From positions 1 to 23,081 of IMG/VR virus record IMGVR_UViG_3300046816_000126: a stretch of 23,081 nucleotides of DNA. One strand, given 5' to 3'. Under the pieces are notes generated by a model that searched no databases, was not told the origin of the DNA, and worked only from the letters and a program-made list of their open reading frames with translations. The position numbers and the translations under genes are program-made. This document shows, in pieces, positions 12,219-19,180 of the stretch. Every line of letters begins with the position of its first letter. Positions within the stretch are counted from its first letter, which is position 1. Source of the stretch: a virus.

Positions 12219-12711
12219 CTTCCAATCACCGCAATGGGACGGGGCCGACGAACAGAAGGGGGCTCCGTTCGTCGGCCCCTACTCACGCAAAGCGACCAGC
12301 GTGGTTGTTCGCCCTGCACGAGATTTCACTCGGGAGGGGCCGACAGTGAGTCTTATCGAACCCCTCCCGCACCCAAGCTTTCGTTCGCCTAACGCCACGC
12401 CGCCCTCTCAATTCCGACCGGCGCGGGACGCTTGGATGATCTTTCTCTTGGCGGCTGGAGGGGACCGCAGACACTCGGCCCCCTCCTTCCCTCCCACTCT
12501 CATCCTCCCGCTTTCGTCCACCCAGCAGATACAGATGGGACGCCAGTTCCTCGTGAAAAATGGATAAAACACGAGGCCGGTACGCTTGGGTGAGCGGCGG
12601 AAGTCAATGTCTCAGATCGCGCGACAGAATGTCAAGGGGGCAGGGTATCGCCGATGTCGATCGATTGCCATCTGCCGCCGATCTCGACGCGAATGAAAAT
12701 CCCAGTGGAGA
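12219..12711 (-). other. non-coding gap with three GC-rich hairpins
   Basis: No convincing gene on either strand. Perfect inverted repeats lie at 12241-12253/12267-12279 (13 bp, GGGGCCGACGAAC), 12331-12339/12361-12369 (9 bp, CGGGAGGGG) and 12457-12463/12480-12486 (7 bp, GGAGGGG). None is followed by a T-run in either direction. A TTGACA on the minus strand at 12635-12630 would place all three in a long untranslated leader of the gene at 12218. Confidence 0.65.
12607..12635 (-). promoter_or_regulatory. candidate promoter for the mid-operon genes
   Basis: Minus-strand CTTGACA (TTGACA at 12635-12630), a 17-base spacer and AGACAT (12612-12607). The -35 is perfect and the -10 weak. GACATT occurs twice in the region in the same orientation, which could make it an operator. 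Confidence 0.35.
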
Positions 12712-13026
12712 TCATGGCAGATGTCCTGCGGCTTTGAGAGCAGCGCGCACGACATCGCGGCACTCCGATGTGGCGCGCGGCATCAGTCCGTCGTCCTCAA
12801 GAACATATCTCAGCGCCACCGCAAGATTGGCGTTCTGGGCCATCAGCCGCCCGATCTCGCGCATGACGACGATCAGATCGAGCGCAAATGGATCGTCCGC
12901 CTTCAGATACACACTGTCGATCCGGCGCATGGCGTCCTCGACGGTCGGCAGCGTCACCTTGCGCTCTGCCTTGTCGCTGTCGCCGCTGCGGTAGGGCGGA
13001 TCGATGTCATCGAGGGTGTCGGTCAT
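12712..13026 (-). CDS. hypothetical phage protein, 104 aa
   Basis: An acidic N-terminus is followed by LPTVEDAMRRIDSVYLKADDPFALDLIVVMREIGRLMAQNANLAVALRYVLEDDG, an amphipathic helical hairpin, and a conserved-looking end (ECRDVVRAALKAAGHLP). The ending resembles that of the gene at 15340 (ALIDAALAAAGHAPGS), suggesting related short helical proteins. Function unknown. Starts by ATGA overlap. It is followed by the structured gap. Confidence 0.72.
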   Translation of the reverse strand: MTDTLDDIDPPYRSGDSDKAERKVTLPTVEDAMRRIDSVYLKADDPFALDLIVVMREIGRLMAQNANLAVALRYVLEDDGLMPRATSECRDVVRAALKAAGHLP

Positions 13027-13196
13027 CGGCGGTGCTGCTCGGGTCGCTTGCGCTGATACTCGGCCAGCTTGATGTACCAGGGCAGGGTCGAGATCATCGG
13101 GCAGCGCGTGTCGCCGTAAGGGCAGTGCAAGTCAGGATGGCCGTACTCACGTCGGATAGAGCGGCGGCGGTCCTGTGCCTGGATCTCTGAGCGCAC
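13023..13196 (-). CDS. small Cys-rich ORF overlapping the TerL end, about 57 aa
   Basis: The frame ends in an ATGA overlap with the gene at 13026, as genuine genes in this unit do. Its visible core is GHPDLHCPYGDTRCPMISTLPWYIKLAEYQRKRPEQHRR, with two Cys and two His that could bind a metal. I use the GTG at 13196 because GAGG lies 6 bases before it; that makes a 50-base overlap with TerL. A TTG at 13130 is an alternative. Not recognised; the start is uncertain. Confidence 0.5.
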   Translation of the reverse strand: MRSEIQAQDRRRSIRREYGHPDLHCPYGDTRCPMISTLPWYIKLAEYQRKRPEQHRR

Positions 13197-14838
13197 TCTC
13201 GACCTCAACCTCGACCTCGCGAGCCCGCCGAACCAAACCACGCAGTCGCAGAAAACGCAACCCGTGGACGAAGCTGTCAACCAAGTCGTCGTGCTTCCCC
13301 TTGGGGAACTCGGAGGCCTCCGCCATCAGCATCTCGGCCCAAGTCCGGGGCCATGTCGCCCCGTCGGCCTGGGTCACGCACGGCACCCAGACCAGCCCCG
13401 GCCGCCGCGTGCCGTCGTCGCGCTCCTCGCCGAGGAGGTGGCTGACGGCGTTCGCCCGCGCCTCCTTGTCGGTGCCGCCCCCGGCCGCCGCGTTCTTGCT
13501 CGGATCGACCAACTGGACGCTGAAGCTCTCGTCCCGGGTCAATCGTACGATCTCCTGGAACAACGAGATGCCGGAAGCCTTGTTCTCGATCAGCACCCGG
13601 TCGCAGCGCTTCTTCTCCGCCCACTTGATCACCTCCTGCACGAGGTCGTGGAACTTGAGCCGCTGGCGCCAGACATGCACCACCATCACCTGGGGCTGGC
13701 CATAGAGGTTGGTCCACACTCCCAGGATCACCATCGCGCTATAGTCGTTCTCCTGCTTCTCGCCGAAAGCGGTATCAACCACGCCCAGGATATATTCGAA
13801 GTCGGGGAACTGATTCTCGCTGCGCCCGTAGATCAGGCTCACGCTCTTCGACCAGAACTCCCAGCCGTTGTACGGCAAGATGCCGCCGCCCCTGGGGATC
13901 GGCCGCTGCTGGTATTGGCTCGCCCAACCCACCGGACCCATGTCGCGCTTGAGGTCGTCGCACACTTCCTTCGACCAGCGACGAGGGCACAGAAGCTCGC
14001 CTTCAAGCGTGCGCGGATCTGAGAAACCAAGCTCGGTCGAACAATGTCTGCCACTCTCGTACTCCATCGGCAGCACCAGACAGGTGTAGCCCATCCCGGT
14101 GTCCATGATCTCGCCAGCGATGTCGCCCGAGTGCAGCCGCTGCATCACCACCACGATCGCGCTGCGCTTCTGGTCATTGAGCCGGTTGATCGCCCCCTCG
14201 CGGAACTTCCGAACCGTCGTCTGCCGCTCCATCTTGCTCTCGGCCCGAATCACCGAGTGCGGATCGTCGATGATCAGCCGGTCGCCTCTTTTTGAGGTCA
14301 GGCTGCCAAACGGAATACCATCGCGCGAGCCCGTCATCGAGTTTTCGAAGCTGAACTCCCCCACCCTTCTCAGCACGACATCTGGCCAGTGTTTCTGATA
14401 CCAATCGCTTAAAATCAGATCTCTCATCCGCCGACAGTCCCTGCCAACTGCAATCTCGGCGAACGAAGTCGTCAAGTAGCGCAAGCTCATCATCGAGCGA
14501 GGCCCCCATTCCCAGGCGGGCCAAAAAGAAGAGACGAGCAAGCTCTTCATCGAACCCGGAGGGATGTTGATCAGCAGTCTGGTTATGTGCCCGTCGGTCA
14601 CCGCCTCCAGGTGCGCGCATACCGCCTCCAAATGCCAGTTCGCGACAAACTCCGTCGCAGGCTCCAAAACATGCCACGCCTCCCTGACGAAATTGTACAG
14701 GCTGCGCTCGCTGCGGGCTCTGACCGCAGGGATGCTGCGGTCCATGTTCCTCGCGTTTTGATCGGAGGCCCTACGCCTCAGAGCCTCCTGGACCTGGGTC
14801 TTCGTCACTCGCCCGGCCAATGAGTCGATCAAGCTCAT
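13147..14838 (-). CDS. terL: terminase large subunit, 563 aa
   Basis: The motor and nuclease of DNA packaging, which docks on the portal. With the start at 14838, residues 93-99 are the Walker A loop (PPGSMKS), 189-192 the Walker B strand (IIDD) and MQRLHSGDIAGEI a likely coupling motif. The RNase H-like nuclease domain shows its acidic residues: Asp355 (VVDTAFG), Glu418 (LIENKASG) and Asp517-518 (GKHDDLVDSF). The length suits the family. A GAGG site 6 bases before ATG 14838 supports this start, which overlaps TerS by 68 bases. The ATG at 14745 (MDRSIPAV) would avoid the overlap but has a short ribosome-site spacing. The frame continues to 14934 without support. An ATCGTACGAT palindrome lies inside the gene at 13542. 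Confidence 0.95.
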   Translation of the reverse strand: MSLIDSLAGRVTKTQVQEALRRRASDQNARNMDRSIPAVRARSERSLYNFVREAWHVLEPATEFVANWHLEAVCAHLEAVTDGHITRLLINIPPGSMKSLLVSSFWPAWEWGPRSMMSLRYLTTSFAEIAVGRDCRRMRDLILSDWYQKHWPDVVLRRVGEFSFENSMTGSRDGIPFGSLTSKRGDRLIIDDPHSVIRAESKMERQTTVRKFREGAINRLNDQKRSAIVVVMQRLHSGDIAGEIMDTGMGYTCLVLPMEYESGRHCSTELGFSDPRTLEGELLCPRRWSKEVCDDLKRDMGPVGWASQYQQRPIPRGGGILPYNGWEFWSKSVSLIYGRSENQFPDFEYILGVVDTAFGEKQENDYSAMVILGVWTNLYGQPQVMVVHVWRQRLKFHDLVQEVIKWAEKKRCDRVLIENKASGISLFQEIVRLTRDESFSVQLVDPSKNAAAGGGTDKEARANAVSHLLGEERDDGTRRPGLVWVPCVTQADGATWPRTWAEMLMAEASEFPKGKHDDLVDSFVHGLRFLRLRGLVRRAREVEVEVESALRDPGTGPPPLYPT

Positions 14839-15334
14839 GCAGTTCCTCGTCGGAAAGTCTGTCGAGATCCACCTCAACACTGTTGCGCGCCTGATCATAG
14901 GCCGTCGGCTGACGCCACCCAAGCCGCTTGCCAAGCCAGAACCGCGTCATGCTGGCGTCGGCATGCCGGTAGTTCTTCTCGGGGCCGCCGACCGCCTGAT
15001 GGTAGGCGCTCTCGATCACGTCGAGGTCGCGCAGATCGGCCGCCGTCGTCAGCTCCTCGCGGAACACCCGGTAGAGCGTCGAGGGCCGGAAACCGGTCAA
15101 CCGCGCAATCTTGGTCACCGGGAAGCCGAACCCCGCCATCCTCGCCACGATGGCGCGAGCCTCCGGCGACGGCGCGCGGCCCCGGGGGCCAGTCCGATAG
15201 TCCAACGGATTGTAGGCGAGGGCCGCCATGTCGGTCGGCGGCGGCATCGGGTGAACCGCGTCCCAGTCCGGGATCAGCATGTCCCACGGCGGCGGCGGAA
15301 CGTGGCGGGAGCCGATCGCAAGCCGACGAGCCAT
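14771..15334 (-). CDS. terS: terminase small subunit-like protein, 187 aa
   Basis: Directly upstream of TerL. Residues about 60-95 contain a helix-turn-helix (ARAIVARMAGFGFPVTKIARLTGFRPSTLYRVFREEL), as expected for the subunit that recognises the packaging site. A helical region (DVIESAYHQAVGG...FWLGKRLGWRQP) follows, then an acidic end, DEELHELDRLIG. The GGPEKNYRHADASMTRFWLGKRLGW pattern is typical of phage proteins encoded before TerL. I use ATG 15334 with GGGAG 9 bases upstream rather than the TTG at 15343. Confidence 0.85.
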   Translation of the reverse strand: MARRLAIGSRHVPPPPWDMLIPDWDAVHPMPPPTDMAALAYNPLDYRTGPRGRAPSPEARAIVARMAGFGFPVTKIARLTGFRPSTLYRVFREELTTAADLRDLDVIESAYHQAVGGPEKNYRHADASMTRFWLGKRLGWRQPTAYDQARNSVEVDLDRLSDEELHELDRLIGRASDEDPGPGGSEA

Positions 15335-15339
15335 TGGCC

Positions 15340-15735
15340 TCAACTCCCTGGCGCATGCCCTGCGGCGGCAAGGGCGGCGTCGATCAAAGCGACATGGCCC
15401 ACATTTCCTTTGCCCTGCATTATCCTCTCACGCAGTTCCTCCAGCGCCGCCACCAGCTCGGCGTAGCCGCTCGCGCGGAGGACGGCGCGGACAAGACCCG
15501 CTGTGTCTGACGCGACGGCGTCGAGCGCCTCTTGCTCGCAATGGCGGATCAGATCAGCCGGAAATTCATAATTGCTCTTTATCGACTTGGGATCATTTCC
15601 CCCCAACTCAGCCTCTGCTTCTGGCGCGGCCTGTCGCCACAATTCGTCCGGCAATCGTTCACCAAGAGGGTCGTTAAGAAGACCCATTTTTTGGGCCGCG
15701 CGCCTCCTTGCGATCCGCTCCACGAGGGGGCTCAT
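15340..15735 (-). CDS. hypothetical helical phage protein, 131 aa
   Basis: GAGG lies 6 bases before the ATG, which overlaps the upstream stop (ATGA). Basic start (VERIARRRAAQKMG), Pro/Glu-rich middle, and a C-terminal coiled segment (AELVAALEELRERIMQGKGNVGHVALIDAALAAAG). The C-terminal half matches a pattern very common in small phage proteins with no function assigned; a similar pattern occurs in the gene at 16427. Confidence 0.75.
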   Translation of the reverse strand: MSPLVERIARRRAAQKMGLLNDPLGERLPDELWRQAAPEAEAELGGNDPKSIKSNYEFPADLIRHCEQEALDAVASDTAGLVRAVLRASGYAELVAALEELRERIMQGKGNVGHVALIDAALAAAGHAPGS

Positions 15736-15932
15736 CGCTCGCCTCCCGCCAAGAAATCTGCATCCTCCAATGTGATCAATTCACCCTCAACTTCCTCGCG
15801 CCCGGTTCCTGCGCAGCATAGACACGGCTCGACCCATTCGGCGTCTGGAGCATTAGGGTGGCCATGTTCAATAAACCCTTCCGAGCCACACCGCTCACAG
15901 AGGATGATGATTGGCAATTCATCTTGGGTCAT
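15732..15932 (-). CDS. DnaJ-type zinc-finger protein, 66 aa
   Basis: CERCGSEGFIEHG near residue 12 and CLCCAGTGREEVEG near residue 37 form the paired CxxCxGxG-like repeats seen in DnaJ Cys-rich regions and in small phage zinc proteins. These hold one zinc and often bind proteins or nucleic acid. It couples to the next gene by ATGA. The upstream gap is only 10 bases and the ribosome site is weak. Confidence 0.78.
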   Translation of the reverse strand: MTQDELPIIILCERCGSEGFIEHGHPNAPDAEWVEPCLCCAGTGREEVEGELITLEDADFLAGGER

Positions 15933-15942
15933 GGAGAGGCTT

Positions 15943-16437
15943 TCATTCGTTCAATTTTAGATTATCGTCCACAATCTCTGGAGCATTTGGATTGGAAGCG
16001 TCCTTGTACCAAACGGATCGAGCGGCTTTGGTCCATCCGACTTTCGGTTCAGCAAGGGCGGCGATGGCGTTGGCGATGTTTTCGGCCGCGTAGAAGCCGC
16101 GAGGAAATCCAACGGCCCTCTTAGCCTCCGCTCGTGCAATCGCCTCGCACCGCTCCCGCTCGTCTGCGGCGGCTTGGGCTAGGGCGACGACGATTGCTGC
16201 AACTGTCGCTTCCTCGTCAATGACCATCGGAGGGCCATAGGCGATACTAACGGTCCCTGTGAGAGGAACAGGCGTCGCCTCAAGAACCTTGCGCCTGATA
16301 GCGTCGCGCGCCTTCGCCTCATAGTCCGCCCCGCCCTCATTCCGGCGTTTCGAATGAGGGCAACCCCCATGCACACAATCAGAATATGGCGGGTGTAACC
16401 CACATGTCGTGCAGAGGCCCGGAGTGTCATCGGTCAT
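15943..16437 (-). CDS. hypothetical phage protein with N-terminal Cys cluster, 164 aa
   Basis: The first 27 residues hold CTTCGLHPPYSDCVHGGCPH, four Cys and two His arranged for zinc. The middle is helical, with AAIVVALAQAAADERERCEAIARAEA, a pattern found in very many phage proteins of unknown role. The C-terminus repeats a helical NIANAIAAL stretch. It overlaps the upstream gene by 11 bases. Function unknown. Confidence 0.74.
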   Translation of the reverse strand: MTDDTPGLCTTCGLHPPYSDCVHGGCPHSKRRNEGGADYEAKARDAIRRKVLEATPVPLTGTVSIAYGPPMVIDEEATVAAIVVALAQAAADERERCEAIARAEAKRAVGFPRGFYAAENIANAIAALAEPKVGWTKAARSVWYKDASNPNAPEIVDDNLKLNE

Positions 16438-16750
16438 CTCTTCCCTCCTTCGTGCTCAGTGAGCCCTCATTCCCGGCGCTGGGAGTGGGGTGTACGGCGA
16501 GGGCGGCGTCGATCTGGCGCATAAGTTGCGGATAGGCGGCATACGCCGGATGCTGACGGATGGCGTGAAGATGTTTGCGCGCCTCGGCCAGCGCCGCCAC
16601 AAGCTCGGCGTTCTGAGCGCGCAATTCCTTGATCTGCCCCGCAGCCTCGCCCAGTAGGTCTTCGACCGTATCGCCGTGGCCGGTGGCCAAGCTGTTCGCA
16701 ATCATCCATCGGGCTATTCTCTCCCGCTCGGCGTGCGCCTTCACATCCAT
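16427..16750 (-). CDS. coiled-coil phage protein, 107 aa
   Basis: I use ATG 16750 (MDVKAHAERERIARWMIANS), preceded by AAGG at 4 bases and overlapping the previous gene by 10 bases; the frame from 16813 has no support. Residues 35-65 (AAGQIKELRAQNAELVAALAEARKHLHAI) form a clear heptad coiled coil. Ends acidic and Gly/Ser-rich. No enzymatic motif. Confidence 0.74.
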   Translation of the reverse strand: MDVKAHAERERIARWMIANSLATGHGDTVEDLLGEAAGQIKELRAQNAELVAALAEARKHLHAIRQHPAYAAYPQLMRQIDAALAVHPTPSAGNEGSLSTKEGRDDR

Positions 16751-16959
16751 CGCACCTTGCCCTGCAACTCCGCCCGGCGCGGACAATCCGTCCAAGGAAC
16801 CCCGCACGGACACCGATCGGCGCGGCCGGGCTCGTGGCTGGCCTTGTCGAGAAACCGCCGACGGATCAAGACAACGAGGTTGTGGACTTGGGCAATCGCC
16901 TTGTTCACCCGCTTGCGCTCGCGTTTCATCCTGGCCTTGGCCTTGGCCTTCTTCCCCAT
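16741..16959 (-). CDS. small basic protein with C-terminal Cys motif, 72 aa
   Basis: The ATG at 16959 follows GGAGG at 5 bases and overlaps the upstream stop (TGATG). The first 20 residues are almost all Lys, Arg and Ala (GKKAKAKARMKRERKRVNKA), suggesting nucleic-acid binding. The end DRCPCGVPWTDCPR holds three Cys that could bind zinc. Not recognised. Confidence 0.7.
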   Translation of the reverse strand: MGKKAKAKARMKRERKRVNKAIAQVHNLVVLIRRRFLDKASHEPGRADRCPCGVPWTDCPRRAELQGKVRWM

Positions 16960-17186
16960 CACCGCCTCCGTGGCTCCAACGCCTGCTCGATCTTGCGCAA
17001 CACCACGACCTTCTGCGGGCCGTTGGGGCCGTGGGTCATAATGTAACCCCTGGCCCGGCCAAGCGCCGATCTCAAGCGCGCATTATCCGCTTGTAGCAGA
17101 AGCTGCTGCGCGAAGTCCACCGCCACATCCTCCGGGGTGGGGCCATCGATGTCATGCGGATCAACCAAACCACAGCCCATCGCCAT
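16959..17186 (-). CDS. small helical phage protein, 75 aa
   Basis: ATG 17186 overlaps the upstream stop (TGATG). An acidic N-terminal part (DPHDIDGPTPEDVAVDF) is followed by two helices (AQQLLLQADNARLRSALGRARGY and NGPQKVVVLRKIEQALEPRRR). It may oligomerise; no family is recognised. Confidence 0.7.
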   Translation of the reverse strand: MAMGCGLVDPHDIDGPTPEDVAVDFAQQLLLQADNARLRSALGRARGYIMTHGPNGPQKVVVLRKIEQALEPRRR

Positions 17187-17476
17187 CACACCGTCTCTTC
17201 GACCGGCGCCGATTTGACCAGCTCCTGCAATCGCTCGACCTCATCAAGCGGGCGGAACCGCTCCGATAGCCACCATCCCGGACGGCCAGCCAGACGGTAG
17301 TAATCAACCGGCTGATCCCACTGATAGGTTACGCCAGCGACCGTGGTCGTGTAGCGGCCCGGAGGCCGCACCAAGCCAACAACACAAATCTCGCCATAGA
17401 CCGGACCTACCCCTTTAGGCGCCTCAATGCCAAATGCGTTGCTCCACGGTCCCCGCTGAATGCACACAACCTTCAT
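17186..17476 (-). CDS. conserved small phage protein, 96 aa, first gene of the long minus unit
   Basis: ATG 17476 (MKVVCIQRGPW) is preceded by GGAG at 6 bases; the frame to 17650 is rejected. The pattern MKVVCI...GPVYGEICVV...YQWDQPVDYYRLAGRPGWWLSERFRPLDEVE is a common phage and bacterial small beta-rich protein ending in a strand with FRPL. Function unassigned. A good promoter lies 54 bases upstream, so this gene probably leads the transcript that runs to the portal. Confidence 0.82.
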   Translation of the reverse strand: MKVVCIQRGPWSNAFGIEAPKGVGPVYGEICVVGLVRPPGRYTTTVAGVTYQWDQPVDYYRLAGRPGWWLSERFRPLDEVERLQELVKSAPVEETV

Positions 17477-17529
17477 CGGTCGCTCCATAATCCACATGAC
17501 CATACTGGGATCATTGGCAAGCGGCCTGC

Positions 17530-17557
17530 ATATTAGCGGGAGGGCTGACATTGACAA
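17530..17557 (-). promoter_or_regulatory. promoter of the long minus-strand unit
   Basis: Minus strand: TTGTCA (17557-17552), 16-base spacer, TAATAT (17535-17530). The predicted start near 17523 leaves a leader of about 47 bases before the ATG at 17476. This is the best -10 in the window. Confidence 0.6.
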
Positions 17558-17661
17558 GAACGACGGCCGGGCCTCCCCCCCCCTTCGTCTGGCCAGCGCG
17601 CCCACCCCTATTAGGGGCCAGCGGGCGCTCAGTCCCCTGCCACCCACCACCCCCTTATAGG

Positions 17662-17682
17662 CAATCAGCGTGTCTCTGATTG
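17662..17682. promoter_or_regulatory. inverted repeat CAATCAG-N7-CTGATTG, operator-like
   Basis: A perfect 7-bp inverted repeat with a 7-base spacer (21 bp in all) about 105 bp upstream of the minus-unit promoter. Size and symmetry suit a dimeric helix-turn-helix regulator. Confidence 0.45.
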
Positions 17683-17717
17683 GTAGTCAAAGGTACGTCC
17701 GCGCTATGTCGCTGATA

Positions 17718-17727
17718 TTGCTACAGT
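17718..17727 (+). repeat. direct repeat TTGCTACAGT, copy 1 (copy 2 at 17938-17947)
   Basis: Identical 10-mers 220 bp apart in the control region. Each resembles an extended -10 (TGCTACAGT), but no -35 is found at the proper distance. The promoter of the RNA candidate at 8772-8780 carries the related TGCTACATC. Confidence 0.5.
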
Positions 17728-17828
17728 CTGTCGCAGCTCCTGCATCACTGGGTAACATAAGGGTATCGGCCTGCGGACCCCAGGCGGACCTCGCCGACGA
17801 CGGTCGCCGGGCGCGCGGCGCGGAACAC

Positions 17829-17838
17829 ATCGTACGAT
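17829..17838. promoter_or_regulatory. palindrome ATCGTACGAT, control-region copy
   Basis: A perfect 10-bp palindrome, one of four exact copies in the window (also 3380-3389, 13542-13551, 22870-22879). It lies between the two diverging units. Confidence 0.45.
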
Positions 17839-18176
17839 CAACCTCGCCGCTGCGAAGGCCTCCGATAAGCCGACCGTAGGGGGCTCGCACCAGGGTTTGG
17901 GCGCAAGATCGTTCACATCCGAACCACTGTGCAGGATTTGCTACAGTTTTTAGGTTAAAAGAGGGTCACTCGTGCGAGCGCGCGTACAGCGCGCGTGCGC
18001 GCCCGCGTAAGCGTTAAATTCTGTTAGGTTAGGTTATCGTGTGGCGTCGCCGCTTCGGGCTAGCCACACGGCAAGTTCCACAAGGCCTTAAGGGGTTAGC
18101 CGCTGCGCGCGTGCGCGAGGGCTGCGCGGGGGGAGAAAAACTCCTCTTTCCACCCACCTGTCAAACATTATTTTCT

Positions 18177-18236
18177 GACCCAGCAAATGACCCAGCAAAT
18201 GACCCAGCCTGTGTACCAGCTACTGACCCAGCCCTG
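18177..18236 (+). repeat. five tandem 12-bp repeats, iteron-like
   Basis: The units are GACCCAGCAAAT twice (18177-18200), GACCCAGCCTGT, GTACCAGCTACT and GACCCAGCCCTG; the constant core is ACC-CAGC. They lie about 95 bp before the first rightward gene and next to AT-rich DNA. Replication-initiator iterons look like this, but a repeat in a short reading frame (DPAN repeated) is the alternative. Confidence 0.6.
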
Positions 18237-18292
18237 TGGACAAGGGGGATTGACAGGTTTTGGCGGATTCGTCGCTTTTGGCGCTCCTGGGC

Positions 18293-18322
18293 TTGACAGC
18301 GAAGTGGCTTCATTCGCATTGT
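18293..18322 (+). promoter_or_regulatory. candidate promoter of the rightward unit, giving a leaderless message
   Basis: CTTGACA with TTGACA at 18293-18298, an 18-base spacer and CATTGT (18317-18322; GCATTG at 17 bases is the alternative). The start would fall at 18329-18330, right on the ATG. A second TTGACA lies at 18250-18255. Confidence 0.4.
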
Positions 18323-18329
18323 CTGCGAC

Positions 18330-18995
18330 ATGGAGCACCTCGATTTCGACGCCGTCTGGCGACTCCTCCACAATGGCGCAGCCGTGTCTGCGGCGCGCGA
18401 CGAAGCCCACCTCTTCAGCTTCCGGCTGCGGGTTGCGGCGGGATCGTTGCCGACCTTGGTCAAGGTTCTGATCGGGCCGCGTTATGAGGTTGCCGGTTGG
18501 CTTGAGCCTGGGGCTGTGAAGGTCGGGTTGCTTGAAGAGCAGGCCCATCCAAGCTTCCCGGACGTGCGCAAGGTCCACAAGCTCTTCAACCAGTTCCTGC
18601 TGGCTGGGCTGATGCCGAGCGACATCGACCTCGTGCCTGCCGTGGAGTTTGAGCGCCAGCGTTTCTTCACCTTCCAGGCCAATGAGCCAGAGCTTTACGC
18701 CCATCTGCGCGACAGCGGCTCCAAGCTCGCGACCGATTGCCTCAACCGGATACGTAATTACGCCGAGATCACCGAGGGTCAGCGACGGCTTGCGCTGCAA
18801 GAGATGGAGGTCGTTCGGAAGCGCAAGGAGTTCACCGACGCCCGGCAGCGGCGCGCAGCGCGAACGGCGCAGGCTCGGCGTGACGAGGACGCCATCCCCG
18901 ACGAGGGAGTGAGCGAGGCCGAGGCGGCTCTGCGGGAAGAGATGCGGCAGAAGCTCCTGAAGATGCGCGACCAGATCAGCGACGACCCGGCCTGA
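18330..18995 (+). CDS. unrecognised protein, 221 aa, first gene of the rightward unit
   Basis: The N-terminal half is mixed (FDAVWRLLHNGAAVSAARDEAHLFSFRLRV, GPRYEVAGWLEPGAVKVGLL), perhaps a small alpha/beta domain. The C-terminal half is a long, highly charged helix from about residue 140 (RRLALQEMEVVRKRKEFTDARQRRAARTAQARRDED, ending EEMRQKLLKMRDQI), a likely coiled coil. There is no Shine-Dalgarno sequence before the ATG and the best promoter would put the transcript start on it, so the mRNA may be leaderless. Its position beside the candidate origin would suit a replication or early regulatory protein, but I see no motif for either. Confidence 0.78.
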   Translation: MEHLDFDAVWRLLHNGAAVSAARDEAHLFSFRLRVAAGSLPTLVKVLIGPRYEVAGWLEPGAVKVGLLEEQAHPSFPDVRKVHKLFNQFLLAGLMPSDIDLVPAVEFERQRFFTFQANEPELYAHLRDSGSKLATDCLNRIRNYAEITEGQRRLALQEMEVVRKRKEFTDARQRRAARTAQARRDEDAIPDEGVSEAEAALREEMRQKLLKMRDQISDDPA

Positions 18996-18997
18996 CG

Positions 18998-19180
18998 ATG
19001 CCTCTGCGCTTTGCTCCCGAGATTTATCCGGCCTTGGCGACGAGCCTGATCAAGCGCCGTCGGCTCGCCAAGGCGCGGCTGAAGCAGGCCAAGGAGGCCC
19101 AGCCCAGGTGGGACGCCAAGGCTGACCGCGCCCTCTACGACGCCTTTCCCAGCATCGCCGCCCAGGAGGATAGCCATTGA
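18998..19180 (+). CDS. small basic protein, 60 aa
   Basis: Two bases after the previous stop, with no good ribosome site. A hydrophobic start (LRFAPEIYPALATSLI) is followed by KRRRLAKARLKQAKEAQPRWDAKADRALYDAF, a basic helix suited to nucleic-acid or protein contacts. Not recognised. Its stop overlaps the TTG start of the next gene. Confidence 0.68.
   Translation: MPLRFAPEIYPALATSLIKRRRLAKARLKQAKEAQPRWDAKADRALYDAFPSIAAQEDSH

Larger units (their letters stand above)
17558..18329. other. divergent non-coding control region, candidate origin
   Basis: No convincing gene on either strand over 770 bp. It contains a C9 run (17575-17583), CCCCTATTAGGGG (around 17607), the CAATCAG inverted repeat, two TTGCTACAGT copies, the ATCGTACGAT palindrome, CTCGTGCGAG (17969-17978), two GCGCGCGT copies (17978-17985, 17989-17996), AT-rich patches (17939-17960, 18012-18037), a CGTGTGGC/GCCACACG stem (18038-18045/18063-18070) and five 12-bp tandem repeats. 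This density of repeats between diverging units fits an origin plus early operators; that is inference. Confidence 0.5.

Noticed and set aside
12241-12279. 13-bp hairpin as a rho-independent terminator
   Set aside because: No T-run follows it in either direction; listed as structure only.
12130-12567. 145-codon plus-strand open frame covering the structured gap
   Set aside because: Low-complexity Pro/Ser composition, poor third-position bias, no ribosome site; it spans the hairpins.
14839-14934. extension of TerL to an upstream start at 14934
   Set aside because: No ribosome site, deep overlap with TerS, and an untypical N-terminus; the ATG at 14838 or 14745 is better.
17670-17916. short open frames on both strands in the control region
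   Set aside because: No ribosome sites or coupling, composition unlike the genes around, and overlapping repeats; treated as non-coding.
18177-18236. 12-bp tandem repeats as a CRISPR array
   Set aside because: Units are contiguous, without spacers, and far too short.
18168-18800. 210-codon minus-strand open frame
   Set aside because: Antisense to the 221-aa rightward gene, starts without a ribosome site and runs into the tandem repeats.
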